Source: Gracilariopsis chorda (taxonomy: Eukaryota; Rhodophyta; Florideophyceae; Gracilariales; Gracilariaceae). From it: DNA of 44,743 nt. Of the stretch, positions 28,201-35,717 are shown piece after piece. How positions within the stretch are numbered: position 1 is the stretch's first letter; each line of letters starts with the position of its first letter. The stretch is taken from the NCBI GenBank assembly GCA_003194525.1, contig NBIV01000395.1:1-44743 (forward strand). The letters are read 5' to 3'. The position numbers were made by a program, and so were the translations under genes. The notes below the pieces were generated by a model. The model saw only the letters and a list, made by a program, of their open reading frames with translations, did no database searches and had not been told where the DNA came from.

Positions 28201-29903
28201 TTCTCCTAAGTTTACCCAGACCACCCCGATGTGTCCGATGGGATTTTGGGAGTGACACAAGTGACCAATCCGGCTATTCGACGGACACAAGTGACCATTC
28301 CGGCTGCGCAAGCGACAGAGATGGAGAGGGCCATCGTGTACTACGGAACCACAACGAATGTGATGAAGCTGAACTTCGAGGTACTACTGAAAGTGAAGAA
28401 ATCAGCGCGGAAGACAGCGAGGGTAATGGATTCAAATCCGAACGACGAGAAGAGAGTGACAAAAACTTATTGGGAGACTTATTTGGATTCACGGAAAGCG
28501 ATGAAAATTATGTAGAAGAGACAGAAAGTCGACAAATTAAGAACGATGACTTGAAAATTACAAGCTTGGCATGGTCCTACGATCGGCGCTTGATTGCGAC
28601 GTCTTCTTTGTCGAAGGGAACACGCGTTTGGGCGCTAAATTCTACGGAAGAACCGCATGTCATCCTGAGACGAGCACTCATAAATGGTCAGCGCTTGACT
28701 TGGTCTCCGCATGACATTTTCCTGGCTATGTCAGACCAGAATTGCATCGAAGTGTGGGATGTGCGGTCGTCGCCTTCTTTGCGAATCAAAGCCCGAATGT
28801 TGGTGAATGCTACTTCTACAAGTTGTTTGAACTGGTCTTCAGATGGGAGTCGTCTTGTTGTCGCACATGGATCTGAAATGGTACGCGTGACTCGATTCTC
28901 AGAGGCGGCTTTGACCGGAGAAAGTGAGAGAAAGACAGCGCCAAGATGGCATCGCGCCGTAAGCTGCGAGGATGGAACGATGCTGGCTGTAGTGGGCGAA
29001 GACAGCGTTTCTGTACTGGACCAGAGAAGGAATGAGACGGAGCAAGTGTTGCAATCAAGGTACGAGGTGGCAACGTCACGCTCATTTTCCGACATGGCGA
29101 TGACAGCCGATGGCAAACTTCTCGCAGTTGTTGATGATCTTGACGTGCTAGTCTGCGATGTTCATCAGCGAAAACAAATTTTCTCATGGCGCGGTGCAAG
29201 CCACAGGCTACAAGCACCTTCGGTACCGCGCAAAAAAGGCTCAATATCATGGGCAAGCTCTCTTCCAACGGTTGCGCTAAGTGCAGACGGTGCTAAGGTG
29301 GCGGCACTTTTGCATCACAAGGTACTCATATGGAATTTAAACGACGCGCAGTCTACGCTACTGGAGTTGGCGAATGTGGTGCCAGGTTTTAAAAAACAGT
29401 ATTGGTACCCTTCAGCAAGTGCGTTGGCTTGGTCGGGTGATGGGCATTTCATGTTAGTGTTCGGCTCTTTTCGCAGCAGATACGATAAGCAGGAGCGGTA
29501 TCATCTGGAAGTTTGGGACGTAAGCAAGCCGCTGGCCACCGAAAAAAGGGCCATGCTCCGGGGCAAAGGGGAAGTGAGAAGAGTTCGGTTTAACGAAGAC
29601 GGCGATTTGCTCATCGAATGGCAGCTGCGCACGCAGGACGAGCAAGACGAGGAGTACCGGGCGATACAGTTCAGTGTGTGGCGATGGCGCTCACGGTATT
29701 CTCTCAACCCCCTGCCACAGAGAAGATGTGCACATGCGGTTGCTCCGCGACAGGGCCCGGCGGCGTTCTACGACGACGAGCTCAACTGCGTTGGCTCATT
29801 TGACAGCAACATTATCAATTGGGACTACAACGCGAAAAGCGGTGTGTTGACAATGATCACCAAATTTGGTCGCTTGCTGACCTGTTACCTTGAGGTAAAG
29901 TGA
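25215..29903 (+). CDS. NLR-like STAND ATPase: NB-ARC plus WD40 repeats (1562 aa)
   Basis: Looks like a signal-sensing STAND switch ATPase of the NB-ARC/WD40 type, a layout used in immunity or cell-death control in other kingdoms; its role here is inference. The N-terminus (MEPFGAIVNIAGLLDVIANRL) resembles the helical leader of fungal NLR-like proteins, so 25215 is preferred to the in-frame ATG at 25050 (55 aa longer). NB-ARC motifs are Walker A GGGGTGKS (224-231), Walker B LLIVDDVWES (about 308-317), sensor-like MVFTSRS, GLPAALAVAG (about 400) and an MHD-like IHDLFHDH (about 538). WD40-type repeats occupy about 730-920 (VWDVENK, WDLRSR) and about 1113-1562 (VWALNS, VWDVRSS, IWNLND, VWDVSK). 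Between them is an acidic Ser/Asp/Glu insert (about 915-1110) with a 30-bp in-frame duplication at 28254-28313. The frame is intact, intronless, and followed 11 bp later by a transposon. Confidence 0.9.
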   Translation: MEPFGAIVNIAGLLDVIANRLSDLRVRLDKSRQQPKQYELLVASHARISDRVKLLAASPQDKPISGDLSLIHEHLGVAKYDLTYLTQHFDEVLVSSNSPSSPSRRRRRDRVAMFFSDLLATGKALHKTTRLEEALDSVQTQLDSSWRLLSDISLQQIKNQVSAITRTDPDGFVPNIAVRPNPDNLVLDFGLKNGKAVTCEAKLKHAVLQRDNPLDRADVIGVIGGGGTGKSCAVRAVASLSEVHMKFPDGIYEILLGMDAKELTLKNEISNCIERSGGKALAEQLTAETDMGKVLRNAEIWFGNKRILLIVDDVWESGSATGNVVFTLKRLLGSYGSCMVFTSRSSTMHPFARTVVEFELRKSCSSTSKAILLDNARMKAGDFRVARNTKSFELLLEVCDGLPAALAVAGQLMGKYGCQFPDPFGRVLSRMESKPTEVREYRPPGYKALSDLLNAAVQFCERHHGQEWQRRTGMSFEEIVQSLSVLQKQQFAPTSMLQRLWRVDNETSCQDLVEVLKDVGLVKQETRPDKNGTVVGIRIHDLFHDHFSSKANKKNSNFHARLLDGYISVPQDMKDGSCREWWTICVEENPYLYENLCRHLIRSGLLEEAVRLYLDSRWTVKQIRVRGAAESLRDYEMVMDEVYRRNTEEVDKKCIFETSTLEALKLVKDAVALAVPYVIRNGKEVWFQLYGRLIESQHVSAISKYLEGIEMYAEKPWLRASPGCLVQAGGVLERTWIPAGDQRWKTQHVFFSKDNSVCCIREKSDALGVVYEVQKLDETGEAKPTCMWRIQTKNCIQKSVVCNRGSKLGVVTHDGCVEVWDVENKVRLNCGEHQQNVTHVGQFSSSGVLWAFVTAHTNVRIWTIDGEDVQELCVLQNENPVSCLCFSGDCKAVAVGCSDGLVVMWDLRSRLVINSFYVNDRREDDGSDCESVASVESSSELWSDGDLDESHNDTSCENNRSDSKKDSTSELSFPSNEVPKFAKLAPSNVMVECDGVLLSLPRPPRCVRWDFGSDTSDQSGYSTDTSDHSGCASDRDGEGHRVLRNHNECDEAELRGTTESEEISAEDSEGNGFKSERREESDKNLLGDLFGFTESDENYVEETESRQIKNDDLKITSLAWSYDRRLIATSSLSKGTRVWALNSTEEPHVILRRALINGQRLTWSPHDIFLAMSDQNCIEVWDVRSSPSLRIKARMLVNATSTSCLNWSSDGSRLVVAHGSEMVRVTRFSEAALTGESERKTAPRWHRAVSCEDGTMLAVVGEDSVSVLDQRRNETEQVLQSRYEVATSRSFSDMAMTADGKLLAVVDDLDVLVCDVHQRKQIFSWRGASHRLQAPSVPRKKGSISWASSLPTVALSADGAKVAALLHHKVLIWNLNDAQSTLLELANVVPGFKKQYWYPSASALAWSGDGHFMLVFGSFRSRYDKQERYHLEVWDVSKPLATEKRAMLRGKGEVRRVRFNEDGDLLIEWQLRTQDEQDEEYRAIQFSVWRWRSRYSLNPLPQRRCAHAVAPRQGPAAFYDDELNCVGSFDSNIINWDYNAKSGVLTMITKFGRLLTCYLEVK

Positions 29904-29916
29904 GGTACAGTAGGTA

Positions 29917-29958
29917 ACCCTCACAAGGGCTCAATTTGGCAAAGGGCTCAATTTGGCA
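29917..29958 (+). repeat. Left terminal inverted repeat plus subterminal copy
   Basis: 25-bp TIR followed directly by a 17-bp second copy of its inner part (AAGGGCTCAATTTGGCA). Confidence 0.9.
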
Positions 29959-30088
29959 GAGCCATTTTGACAACAAGTGAGTCAGTAGAGAACAGATTCT
30001 TATTCCCAATGAGCTCCCGGATCTCCCATTGCACTTTCGTTCTACCTCTCTGCGTCTCACACAGAGTCCTGAGACTACAAACCGCATC

Positions 30089-30292
30089 ATGCCCACGTCC
30101 ATGCGCCAGCAAACGGCCAAACTCAAGGCTGCCCAGAGTAGAAGGGAAGATTTACAACTTCGCCGCCGAAAAGCCGCTGAGCTCATTGAAGCCCACCACA
30201 CTATAACTGACGTCGCCGCTGCGACGTCAATAAGTGAACGAACACTATATCGTATCAGGAAAGCTATAAAAAAAATCAAACACAGACTTTAA
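30089..30292 (+). CDS. N-terminal HTH DNA-binding frame of the pogo-like transposase
   Basis: 67 codons from the ATG at 30089 (MPTSMRQQTAKLKAAQ). A basic region is followed by a helix-turn-helix (AAELIEAHHTITDVAAATS, then ISERTLYRIRKAIKK). This is the kind of domain that normally sits at the N-terminus of pogo/CENP-B-like transposases. It ends at a stop 15 nt after an A8 run, while the catalytic frame is open from there in another phase. It is probably the first part of one protein. Confidence 0.7.
   Translation: MPTSMRQQTAKLKAAQSRREDLQLRRRKAAELIEAHHTITDVAAATSISERTLYRIRKAIKKIKHRL
30268..30275 (+). promoter_or_regulatory. A8 run: possible -1 frameshift or slippage site
   Basis: Eight A between the HTH and catalytic frames. 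Reading one base back (-1), or one extra A in the transcript, would carry translation straight into the catalytic frame, which is open from here to 31935 and reads TPVLTRSEEQM just before the ATG at 30361. It fits the A-AAA-AAA type of slippery site, but a simple one-base deletion or a sequencing error is equally possible. Confidence 0.45.
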
Positions 30293-30360
30293 ACCACCTC
30301 CTCACACCCACTGAACACCATGCCGGTCGCACACCAGTTCTAACACGTTCAGAAGAGCAA

Positions 30361-31935
30361 ATGCTGGTAGATCGCGCGATATTTGCGTCTGAACGCGCAT
30401 TTACGATGGGGGGGCATGAACCGCGGTCAATGATGAGTCAGATTACCAATGATGGTCGCAAGACGTTCAAGAATGGCCAACCTTCCATATATGCTTTACG
30501 GTCGTTTCGGTCTCGCAATCGACAACTAACAATGCGTCGCACAGAAAATATTGTGCTCAAGCGAATCAACGCACAAAACGCCGAACACCTACAAACCTTA
30601 GTAGACATCATAGAGAGGGTCAAAGAGAAGATGCCAGATCCTTTCACAGACCCTCGAAAGGTGTGGAACCTGGATGAAACCGCCGTTTCTGCTTCATACG
30701 GTCGTCGGTATCGTGGCTTGAATGCCGCAAACCGGAGAAATGGAGGTCTCAGAATGAAAATGAAGGACGGTGGAAAGCACCTTACATCCGTCATCATAAG
30801 TTGTGCTGCAGGCCATATTGCTCCAATGTTCCTCATCGCGCAAGGGAAACGTCCTGGTAAATCATGGATGAATCCGACTCCACAACACATTACCGATAAG
30901 CTTCATGACGACTATAAATGGCTTGCTGAACGCGAATGGATTCCAACAGGCACCGCGCTCGTATGCAGCAAAAAAAGGTCAATCACCAAAGAATTACTGC
31001 CGAAAGTTATAGCACACTTCAACAAGTTTGTGCGCAAGTTTGTCCCGCAAGAAGAAAAGATTCTTCTGTACATCGACGGCCATAGTTCACGAAAGGGGAC
31101 AGAATGGATTGAAGTCGCTCTAGCCAAAAACATTGAAGTCATCCAACTCCGTGCGAACACCTCTCACTTTCTACAGCCTTGTGACGATCACATAAATAAG
31201 GTGTACAAAGAGAATGTCAGAAACGCTTTGGATGTGTTCTTATACAAGGGAGCTTACCTGAACGCAAACATCTCCGTGAAGATGAAACTTGCAGCGGCTG
31301 CATATCGGTCCTTGAATGCAAACCTTGCTGTCAGAAGCTTCTTCAACTGTGGTCTATACCCGCTTGACACGGACAAAATTATGAAGTTTGCAAAGTCTCC
31401 ACGGCCTGAACCAGAGCCCGGTACACAACTCAACCTCCCCGCCGCAGGAAGCTCCCGACTTGCCGATGATGCGATTGCGACTGAAGTTAGGAGAATTGCT
31501 CGCGAAGTCACGAGCTCCAGCGACTGCTTGCGTCAGATTGAGAACGTTCTGCAACAAAACCCGTCAGCGAATAGTGTAATTTGGCGTCCTGCACCGGTAA
31601 TAACGCCAACGAAAGCAAAGCCCAACACTAATCCTGGGGGTACTCCTGCCTTGTGGCTAACAGAAGGTATTCGTCCTTTCAATTCGCCGAATGATGTCAA
31701 CGGCACTCATAATGGGTCTGGGTTCGGAGTCGGAGCGCAGGATAAGGAGAACGATGGTCAGGGAGGTGATATGAACTTTCCCACTTTGGTGGAATCAAAC
31801 GCTCGTAAGGAATTTGATGACTTACCGATCGCAATGTGGCCAAGAAGAGCCAAGAACACTGTAGATGGTTGCCCTTGGTCGTCCGCACAGCATGAAGCTG
31901 CTTCCGTTTTGATGGCGATTCGACACTACCGTTGA
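30361..31935 (+). CDS. DDE-superfamily transposase catalytic frame, pogo-like element 1 (524 aa from first ATG)
   Basis: Catalyses cut-and-paste transposition. Carboxylates are visible in the expected contexts of the DDE_1 (CENP-B/Tigger) fold: WNLDETAV (D at about residue 103), LLYIDGHSS (D at about 239) and FLQPCDDHINKVYK (D at about 276). The region before the first ATG is also open and looks conserved in type (LTRSEEQ), so translation probably begins in the HTH frame at 30089 and shifts at the A8 run. The C-terminal 150 residues are low in conserved features. There is no internal stop. Confidence 0.88.
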   Translation: MLVDRAIFASERAFTMGGHEPRSMMSQITNDGRKTFKNGQPSIYALRSFRSRNRQLTMRRTENIVLKRINAQNAEHLQTLVDIIERVKEKMPDPFTDPRKVWNLDETAVSASYGRRYRGLNAANRRNGGLRMKMKDGGKHLTSVIISCAAGHIAPMFLIAQGKRPGKSWMNPTPQHITDKLHDDYKWLAEREWIPTGTALVCSKKRSITKELLPKVIAHFNKFVRKFVPQEEKILLYIDGHSSRKGTEWIEVALAKNIEVIQLRANTSHFLQPCDDHINKVYKENVRNALDVFLYKGAYLNANISVKMKLAAAAYRSLNANLAVRSFFNCGLYPLDTDKIMKFAKSPRPEPEPGTQLNLPAAGSSRLADDAIATEVRRIAREVTSSSDCLRQIENVLQQNPSANSVIWRPAPVITPTKAKPNTNPGGTPALWLTEGIRPFNSPNDVNGTHNGSGFGVGAQDKENDGQGGDMNFPTLVESNARKEFDDLPIAMWPRRAKNTVDGCPWSSAQHEAASVLMAIRHYR

Positions 31936-31963
31936 GAGGTAGAAGCGGAGCGCGGGATCTGCC

Positions 31964-32096
31964 TGCCAAATTGAGCCCTTGTTGACAACCGTTGTTTTGG
32001 AGCAGTAAAAAATGAAGCAAAATCAACCTCTGCGCGTCTGTTTTGACCTGTTTCTCAGACACACGAATGTCTGCCAAATTAAGCCCTTGTGAGGGT
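31964..32096 (-). repeat. Right terminal inverted repeat (32072-32096) and subterminal copy (31964-31980)
   Basis: Inverted counterparts of the left-end sites. The inner copy is an exact match; the outer one has one C/T difference. Unlike at the left end, the two sites are about 91 bp apart. Confidence 0.88.
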
Positions 32097-32108
32097 TAAC
32101 CCTCAATA

Positions 32109-34128
32109 GTTCACCCCCATGCCAGGACCCGTGAAAACGAACTATTGACAGTACGAACTATCAAGAGAGCCTTGCTGGCACATCACATTTACTTGCTAAA
32201 ATGCTCGGAAATGAGCGTCTGCCGGCTCTTCTTCCTTCCCTGCTCTCGGCAGGCCTCAAAAAAGGCTCTTTTAGCCCTCCAAAGCCCTTCACTTGCTCCT
32301 AAAACACCAGTTTTCTCTGCCAAGTCTTCAACTCCCTCAAACAGCTTCGCAACGTCACGAAGCGGCGGTAGCAGCATTGGCGTTTGTGGTGCTTCCTCCA
32401 CGGGATCCGCTTCGTTAAGAGCTTCATTTTCCGTGCCAGCCACACCTAATAAAGCCTCTTCGATTTGACCAAATGACTCATTGACCATTGCTTCCCGCAC
32501 GTCGTCTTCTTCCTCTATCGTAACCCACCGCCGGATATCAGCGACGTTGATACGACTATCCCCCGATGGCGTAACGAAATCAGAACTGTCAACTTGTGTT
32601 CTTGCAAACAGGCGGGCTAGACAAGATATATCCTCCTCTTCTATGACGCTTTTCTCCTTCTTGACCTTACCATGTATTCCTATTAGCTTGTTGTTTGCTC
32701 CACGTGGAAGAATATCTGCCTTGATCCAGCAGCGAGCCAAAGTGGTCTCTGTTATATCCTCCCATGCTTCAAAAATTAAGTCACACACGTCTAGCATATG
32801 CGGATCGTGGCCCTCGTCCAGACCCTTTAAAACAGCTTTCACTTTCTTGGAGCCCTCTCGAAGAATATCACGGTCTTCTATTGTCAATGCGATGCGTTCC
32901 AGTAAACGAGATTTATACTTGAGCTTTAGAGCCGCAATCACACCCATATCCATCGGTTGGAAAATGGATGTACAGTTTGGTGGAAGTGTGAAAATAGACA
33001 CTTGCCCCTGGGCATCCAGCAAATCCGCTCCATGCGGGCCGCAGTTATCCATGACGAGGGCCACATTCTCCGAAGTGTTACCGCGGATGAAAGGCAATAA
33101 CACAGAATAAAACCATTCTCGAAACGTTGTAGAATCCGACCATGCAATCTTCTGGCTGAAGTACTTCACTGCGGGACGACCTTTCCGGAAGCAACGAGGA
33201 TTTTTTGCGGTCCCAATGATACTCATCGGCACCTTCAAGGTACCAGTCGCATTTGTGCAGACGTAGATAGAAACGCGTGCTTTTGCCTTCATGGCCTTCG
33301 TCCCCCTCAGGTTTTTGTCGTTCTTGGAAGACAGGACGTAGGTTTTCTTTGAGAAAAGCTTGTAAAAGAGGCCCGTCTCATCCATATTAAAGATAAATGC
33401 TTCGTCAAAGTCGGCAAGCTGCTCCCGTAGACGTGCTATCCCCTCTGATACATCTTTAACCACGACGCTGCCACCCTCCCCGTGCAACCGTATCGAACGT
33501 AATGCGTGTCGTCGCGTGAAGGCTGTGAGCCACCTAGCGGAGGCGGAAAATGCTTCCAGTTGAAGTCGCTTGGCGTCATGATGCTCCTTCTTCAGGAGAA
33601 CGTCACGAATGTGAAGTGCACGACAACGTAGGACGGAACCTGAGAGCGGTAGTTTCGCAAAACGTGCAATTTGCACAAATTTGTACAATCCCGATTCGAT
33701 GTCCGGAAAGCGTGGAGCTTGAAGCGCTTTAAACTGCGTGTTCGATGCACTCTGTTGGAAAGCAGCTAGAATGGTTTCAGACTGCGCGCGTGTCTTTTGT
33801 ATCGTTCGTTCCGTGCATCCAAAGAGGATCGCTGTTTCTTTCACAGTATTGCCGTTCGATAGATCATCGAGGATGTCCCTTTTCTCAGCCAGGGTTAGAC
33901 GTTTGCGTCTGACCTTCGCGGAGGTGGTAGGAAGTGACGCCATTGTACGGGAGATGTTGGTAAGCGCGGTCGCGATGAAAATGGAATGGATGTGATGCGG
34001 GCGGGTACAGTTCTACGGTCGGGGATCGGGGTACAGCAGGGGTTTCATGTACACGTGTACACGTAGGGACATCCGTGACATCGCCGAAATGGCGAACTAT
34101 CGGCGTAACGAACTATTGAATTGCGAAC
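32109..34128 (-). mobile_element. Second pogo/Tigger-like transposon, 2020 bp, intact transposase
   Basis: Bounded by TA at 32107-32108 and 34129-34130, with short inverted ends (GTTCAC / GCGAAC). Copies of an AACTAT motif (strand-specific forms CGAACTAT and ATAGTTC) cluster at both ends: about 32107, 32139 and 32154 on the left, and about 34094, 34110 and 34125 on the right. These look like repeated transposase-binding sites. The ends were set from motif symmetry and TA, so they are less certain than those of the neighbouring element. It lies 10 bp from that element. Confidence 0.75.
32189..33943 (-). CDS. Pogo/Tigger-like DDE transposase, full length (584 aa)
   Basis: The N-terminal HTH (about 12-52) reads KRLTLAEKRDILDDLSNG then GCTERTIQKTRAQ. 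A second, Tc5/CENP-B-type DNA-binding region (about 80-180) contains RCRALHIRDVLL and WLTAFTRRHALRSIRLHGEG. The DDE core has FIFNMDETGLFYKL (D near 203), VALVMDNCGPHG (D near 310) and FQPMDMGVIAALKLKYK (D near 347). The C-terminus is an acidic tail. The complete frame from the ATG at 33943 has no break. With both ends present, the element may be recently active; domestication is less likely because the ends are still there. It shows little similarity by eye to the transposase of element 1. Confidence 0.93.
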   Translation of the reverse strand: MASLPTTSAKVRRKRLTLAEKRDILDDLSNGNTVKETAILFGCTERTIQKTRAQSETILAAFQQSASNTQFKALQAPRFPDIESGLYKFVQIARFAKLPLSGSVLRCRALHIRDVLLKKEHHDAKRLQLEAFSASARWLTAFTRRHALRSIRLHGEGGSVVVKDVSEGIARLREQLADFDEAFIFNMDETGLFYKLFSKKTYVLSSKNDKNLRGTKAMKAKARVSIYVCTNATGTLKVPMSIIGTAKNPRCFRKGRPAVKYFSQKIAWSDSTTFREWFYSVLLPFIRGNTSENVALVMDNCGPHGADLLDAQGQVSIFTLPPNCTSIFQPMDMGVIAALKLKYKSRLLERIALTIEDRDILREGSKKVKAVLKGLDEGHDPHMLDVCDLIFEAWEDITETTLARCWIKADILPRGANNKLIGIHGKVKKEKSVIEEEDISCLARLFARTQVDSSDFVTPSGDSRINVADIRRWVTIEEEDDVREAMVNESFGQIEEALLGVAGTENEALNEADPVEEAPQTPMLLPPLRDVAKLFEGVEDLAEKTGVLGASEGLWRAKRAFFEACREQGRKKSRQTLISEHFSK

Positions 34129-34347
34129 TATTACGGAGCCCCCCCTGTAATAGAGAGCTTACGCCTGCGCGGAATTCTGCGAGCCACTCACAGAATTCCG
34201 GCAAGTGTGCATGCCCACGTGTAAACTAAAATTGATACAGAATTCTGTTGTCGGAGGGTTTACGCAAGCACGCACAAGTTGACTCTTGAGTATTACGCAG
34301 GAAGGCCTCAGCATCTGTCATGCTCCGGGACTCTGGCAGCAGCCACC

Positions 34348-35532
34348 ATGTCTGGTCATCGCCAAAAAGACCACAGTCTAGTTGGAATTGCAACTCGATT
34401 CCTCACTTCTACTTGCGCGTTACAAGCTGTCGTTCGCAAGCGTAATGTGCACAAAGCCTCTGCCTTTTGCTCGGACCACGCGTTACTGCAGCTTGCGCAA
34501 TACTACATGCGCCATCGTGATAACTACACCAACCACCTCTGCCATCGCAACCGTGTATCTCTTACTGACTTTACATTTAACTTCAATTCGCTTACCGACT
34601 TAGATTGTCTAACCCAATTTCGTTTTTGTAAAGATGATCTTACTAAGCTCGTTCCTGTTATGGCTTGGCCCTCTGTTAAGACTTCAACTACCCGTAATCG
34701 GTACGCCTGCACACCTGTTCTAGCCACCTGCGTCGTACTTCGTCGACTTGCTACTCCAGCGCGTTGGGTAGACTTGGAAAAGCTCTTTGGCAAGCACGCG
34801 TCACAACTCTCCGAGATCTTTTGGGAAGCGATAGAGCTATTGCTTGATGCAAGAAAGCATTTGCTCACCAGTCCTCTCAGCGCCGAATTTCTCAGTGCAA
34901 GACTTCCTTTGTACGCGGAAGCGATTAATAGAAGGTCCAATACGTTGCCGAACTGCGTCGGCTTTATAGACGGGACTGTGCTTGGCATAGCACGGCCAAA
35001 GGGTAACCTTGCGCAGCGTGTCGTGTATAATGGACATAAGCGCAAGGATTCGCTTAAGTACCAAGCCGTACATACTCCCGATGGACTTATCATGGACCTA
35101 CACGGCCCACTCGAAGGGCGTAAACACGACTGGACCTTATACATTCGCTCCGGACTGGATGACGAATTGCCAGAAGTGCTGCAGTATGAAGACGTATCGT
35201 ACTGTATATACGGAGACTCGGGTTATAACGCAAGGTGGTTAATGGTGGTGCCCTTTCAAGGTGCAACCCTATCACCAGCACAGAAAGCTTTCAACAGCGC
35301 TATGTCAGGCGTACGTATCAGCATGGAGTGGGTCTTCAAAGAGCTAAAAATGCACTTTGCTACAGTGGACTTCAAGCGCAAGATGAAGGTTTTCGAATCA
35401 CCTATCGGTATGCTATACACAGCATCGATGCTGTTGTCGAACTTCCGCAACTGCTGCTATCCCAACCAGATATCGAAGTACTTCGGTGTGCCCCCTCCCT
35501 CTCTTGAGGAGTATGTATCGCATAAAGAATAG
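34348..35532 (+). CDS. PIF/Harbinger transposase (394 aa)
   Basis: DDE nuclease of the PIF/Harbinger family. The ATG at 34348 lies in GCCACCATG, a strong initiation context; the frame upstream has no ATG. Catalytic residues are in the family contexts CVGFIDGTVLGIARP (D at about 213), YCIYGDSGYNARW (D at about 291) and GVRISMEWVFKELK (E at about 331). FRFCKDDLTKLV and LYIRSGLDDELP are also typical. The frame is intact. It converges with the SANT-like partner gene, which it probably needs for DNA binding and nuclear entry, as known for the family. Confidence 0.92.
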   Translation: MSGHRQKDHSLVGIATRFLTSTCALQAVVRKRNVHKASAFCSDHALLQLAQYYMRHRDNYTNHLCHRNRVSLTDFTFNFNSLTDLDCLTQFRFCKDDLTKLVPVMAWPSVKTSTTRNRYACTPVLATCVVLRRLATPARWVDLEKLFGKHASQLSEIFWEAIELLLDARKHLLTSPLSAEFLSARLPLYAEAINRRSNTLPNCVGFIDGTVLGIARPKGNLAQRVVYNGHKRKDSLKYQAVHTPDGLIMDLHGPLEGRKHDWTLYIRSGLDDELPEVLQYEDVSYCIYGDSGYNARWLMVVPFQGATLSPAQKAFNSAMSGVRISMEWVFKELKMHFATVDFKRKMKVFESPIGMLYTASMLLSNFRNCCYPNQISKYFGVPPPSLEEYVSHKE

Positions 35533-35650
35533 CTAGCGGAGGGTCCCGAGGAGCGAGGAAAAAGTCTGCGTCCCGAGGGGACCGAGGGCGCGAAGCGAGC
35601 GGACTTTTTCCCCAGCCCCGCAGAGAGCTCTCCGCGAGGAGAAGCTAGCG
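35531..35650. terminator. Large branched inverted repeat between the two convergent Harbinger genes
   Basis: GGAAAAAGTCTGC (35557-35569) pairs with GCGGACTTTTTCC (35599-35611) over 13 bp with one G-T pair. Inside its loop is GTCCC-gag-GGGAC (35570-35582). GCTAGC hexamers flank the block (35532-35537 and 35644-35649). It starts at the transposase stop codon and ends about 70 bp before the partner's likely end, so it may act as a two-way 3'-end or anti-readthrough structure. Function is inference. Confidence 0.55.
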
Positions 35651-35717
35651 CGATTCTGATGGTAAAAGATGCAGTTTGTTACTCCAAAAAGGGCCATGGA
35701 GAGCGAAAAGGTTACTT

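Larger units (their letters stand above)
29917..32096 (+). mobile_element. Pogo/Tigger-like Tc1-mariner DNA transposon, 2180 bp, TA target duplication
   Basis: Bounded by TA at 29915-29916 and 32097-32098. The 25-bp terminal inverted repeats (29917-29941 and 32072-32096, starting ACCCTCACAAGGGCT) differ at one position. An internal 17-bp copy of the inner half (AAGGGCTCAATTTGGCA) occurs at 29942-29958 and, inverted and identical, at 31964-31980, so each end has two likely transposase-binding sites. It encodes an HTH frame and a DDE-type catalytic frame separated by a frameshift at an A8 run. It starts 11 bp after the NLR-like stop codon. Confidence 0.93.
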
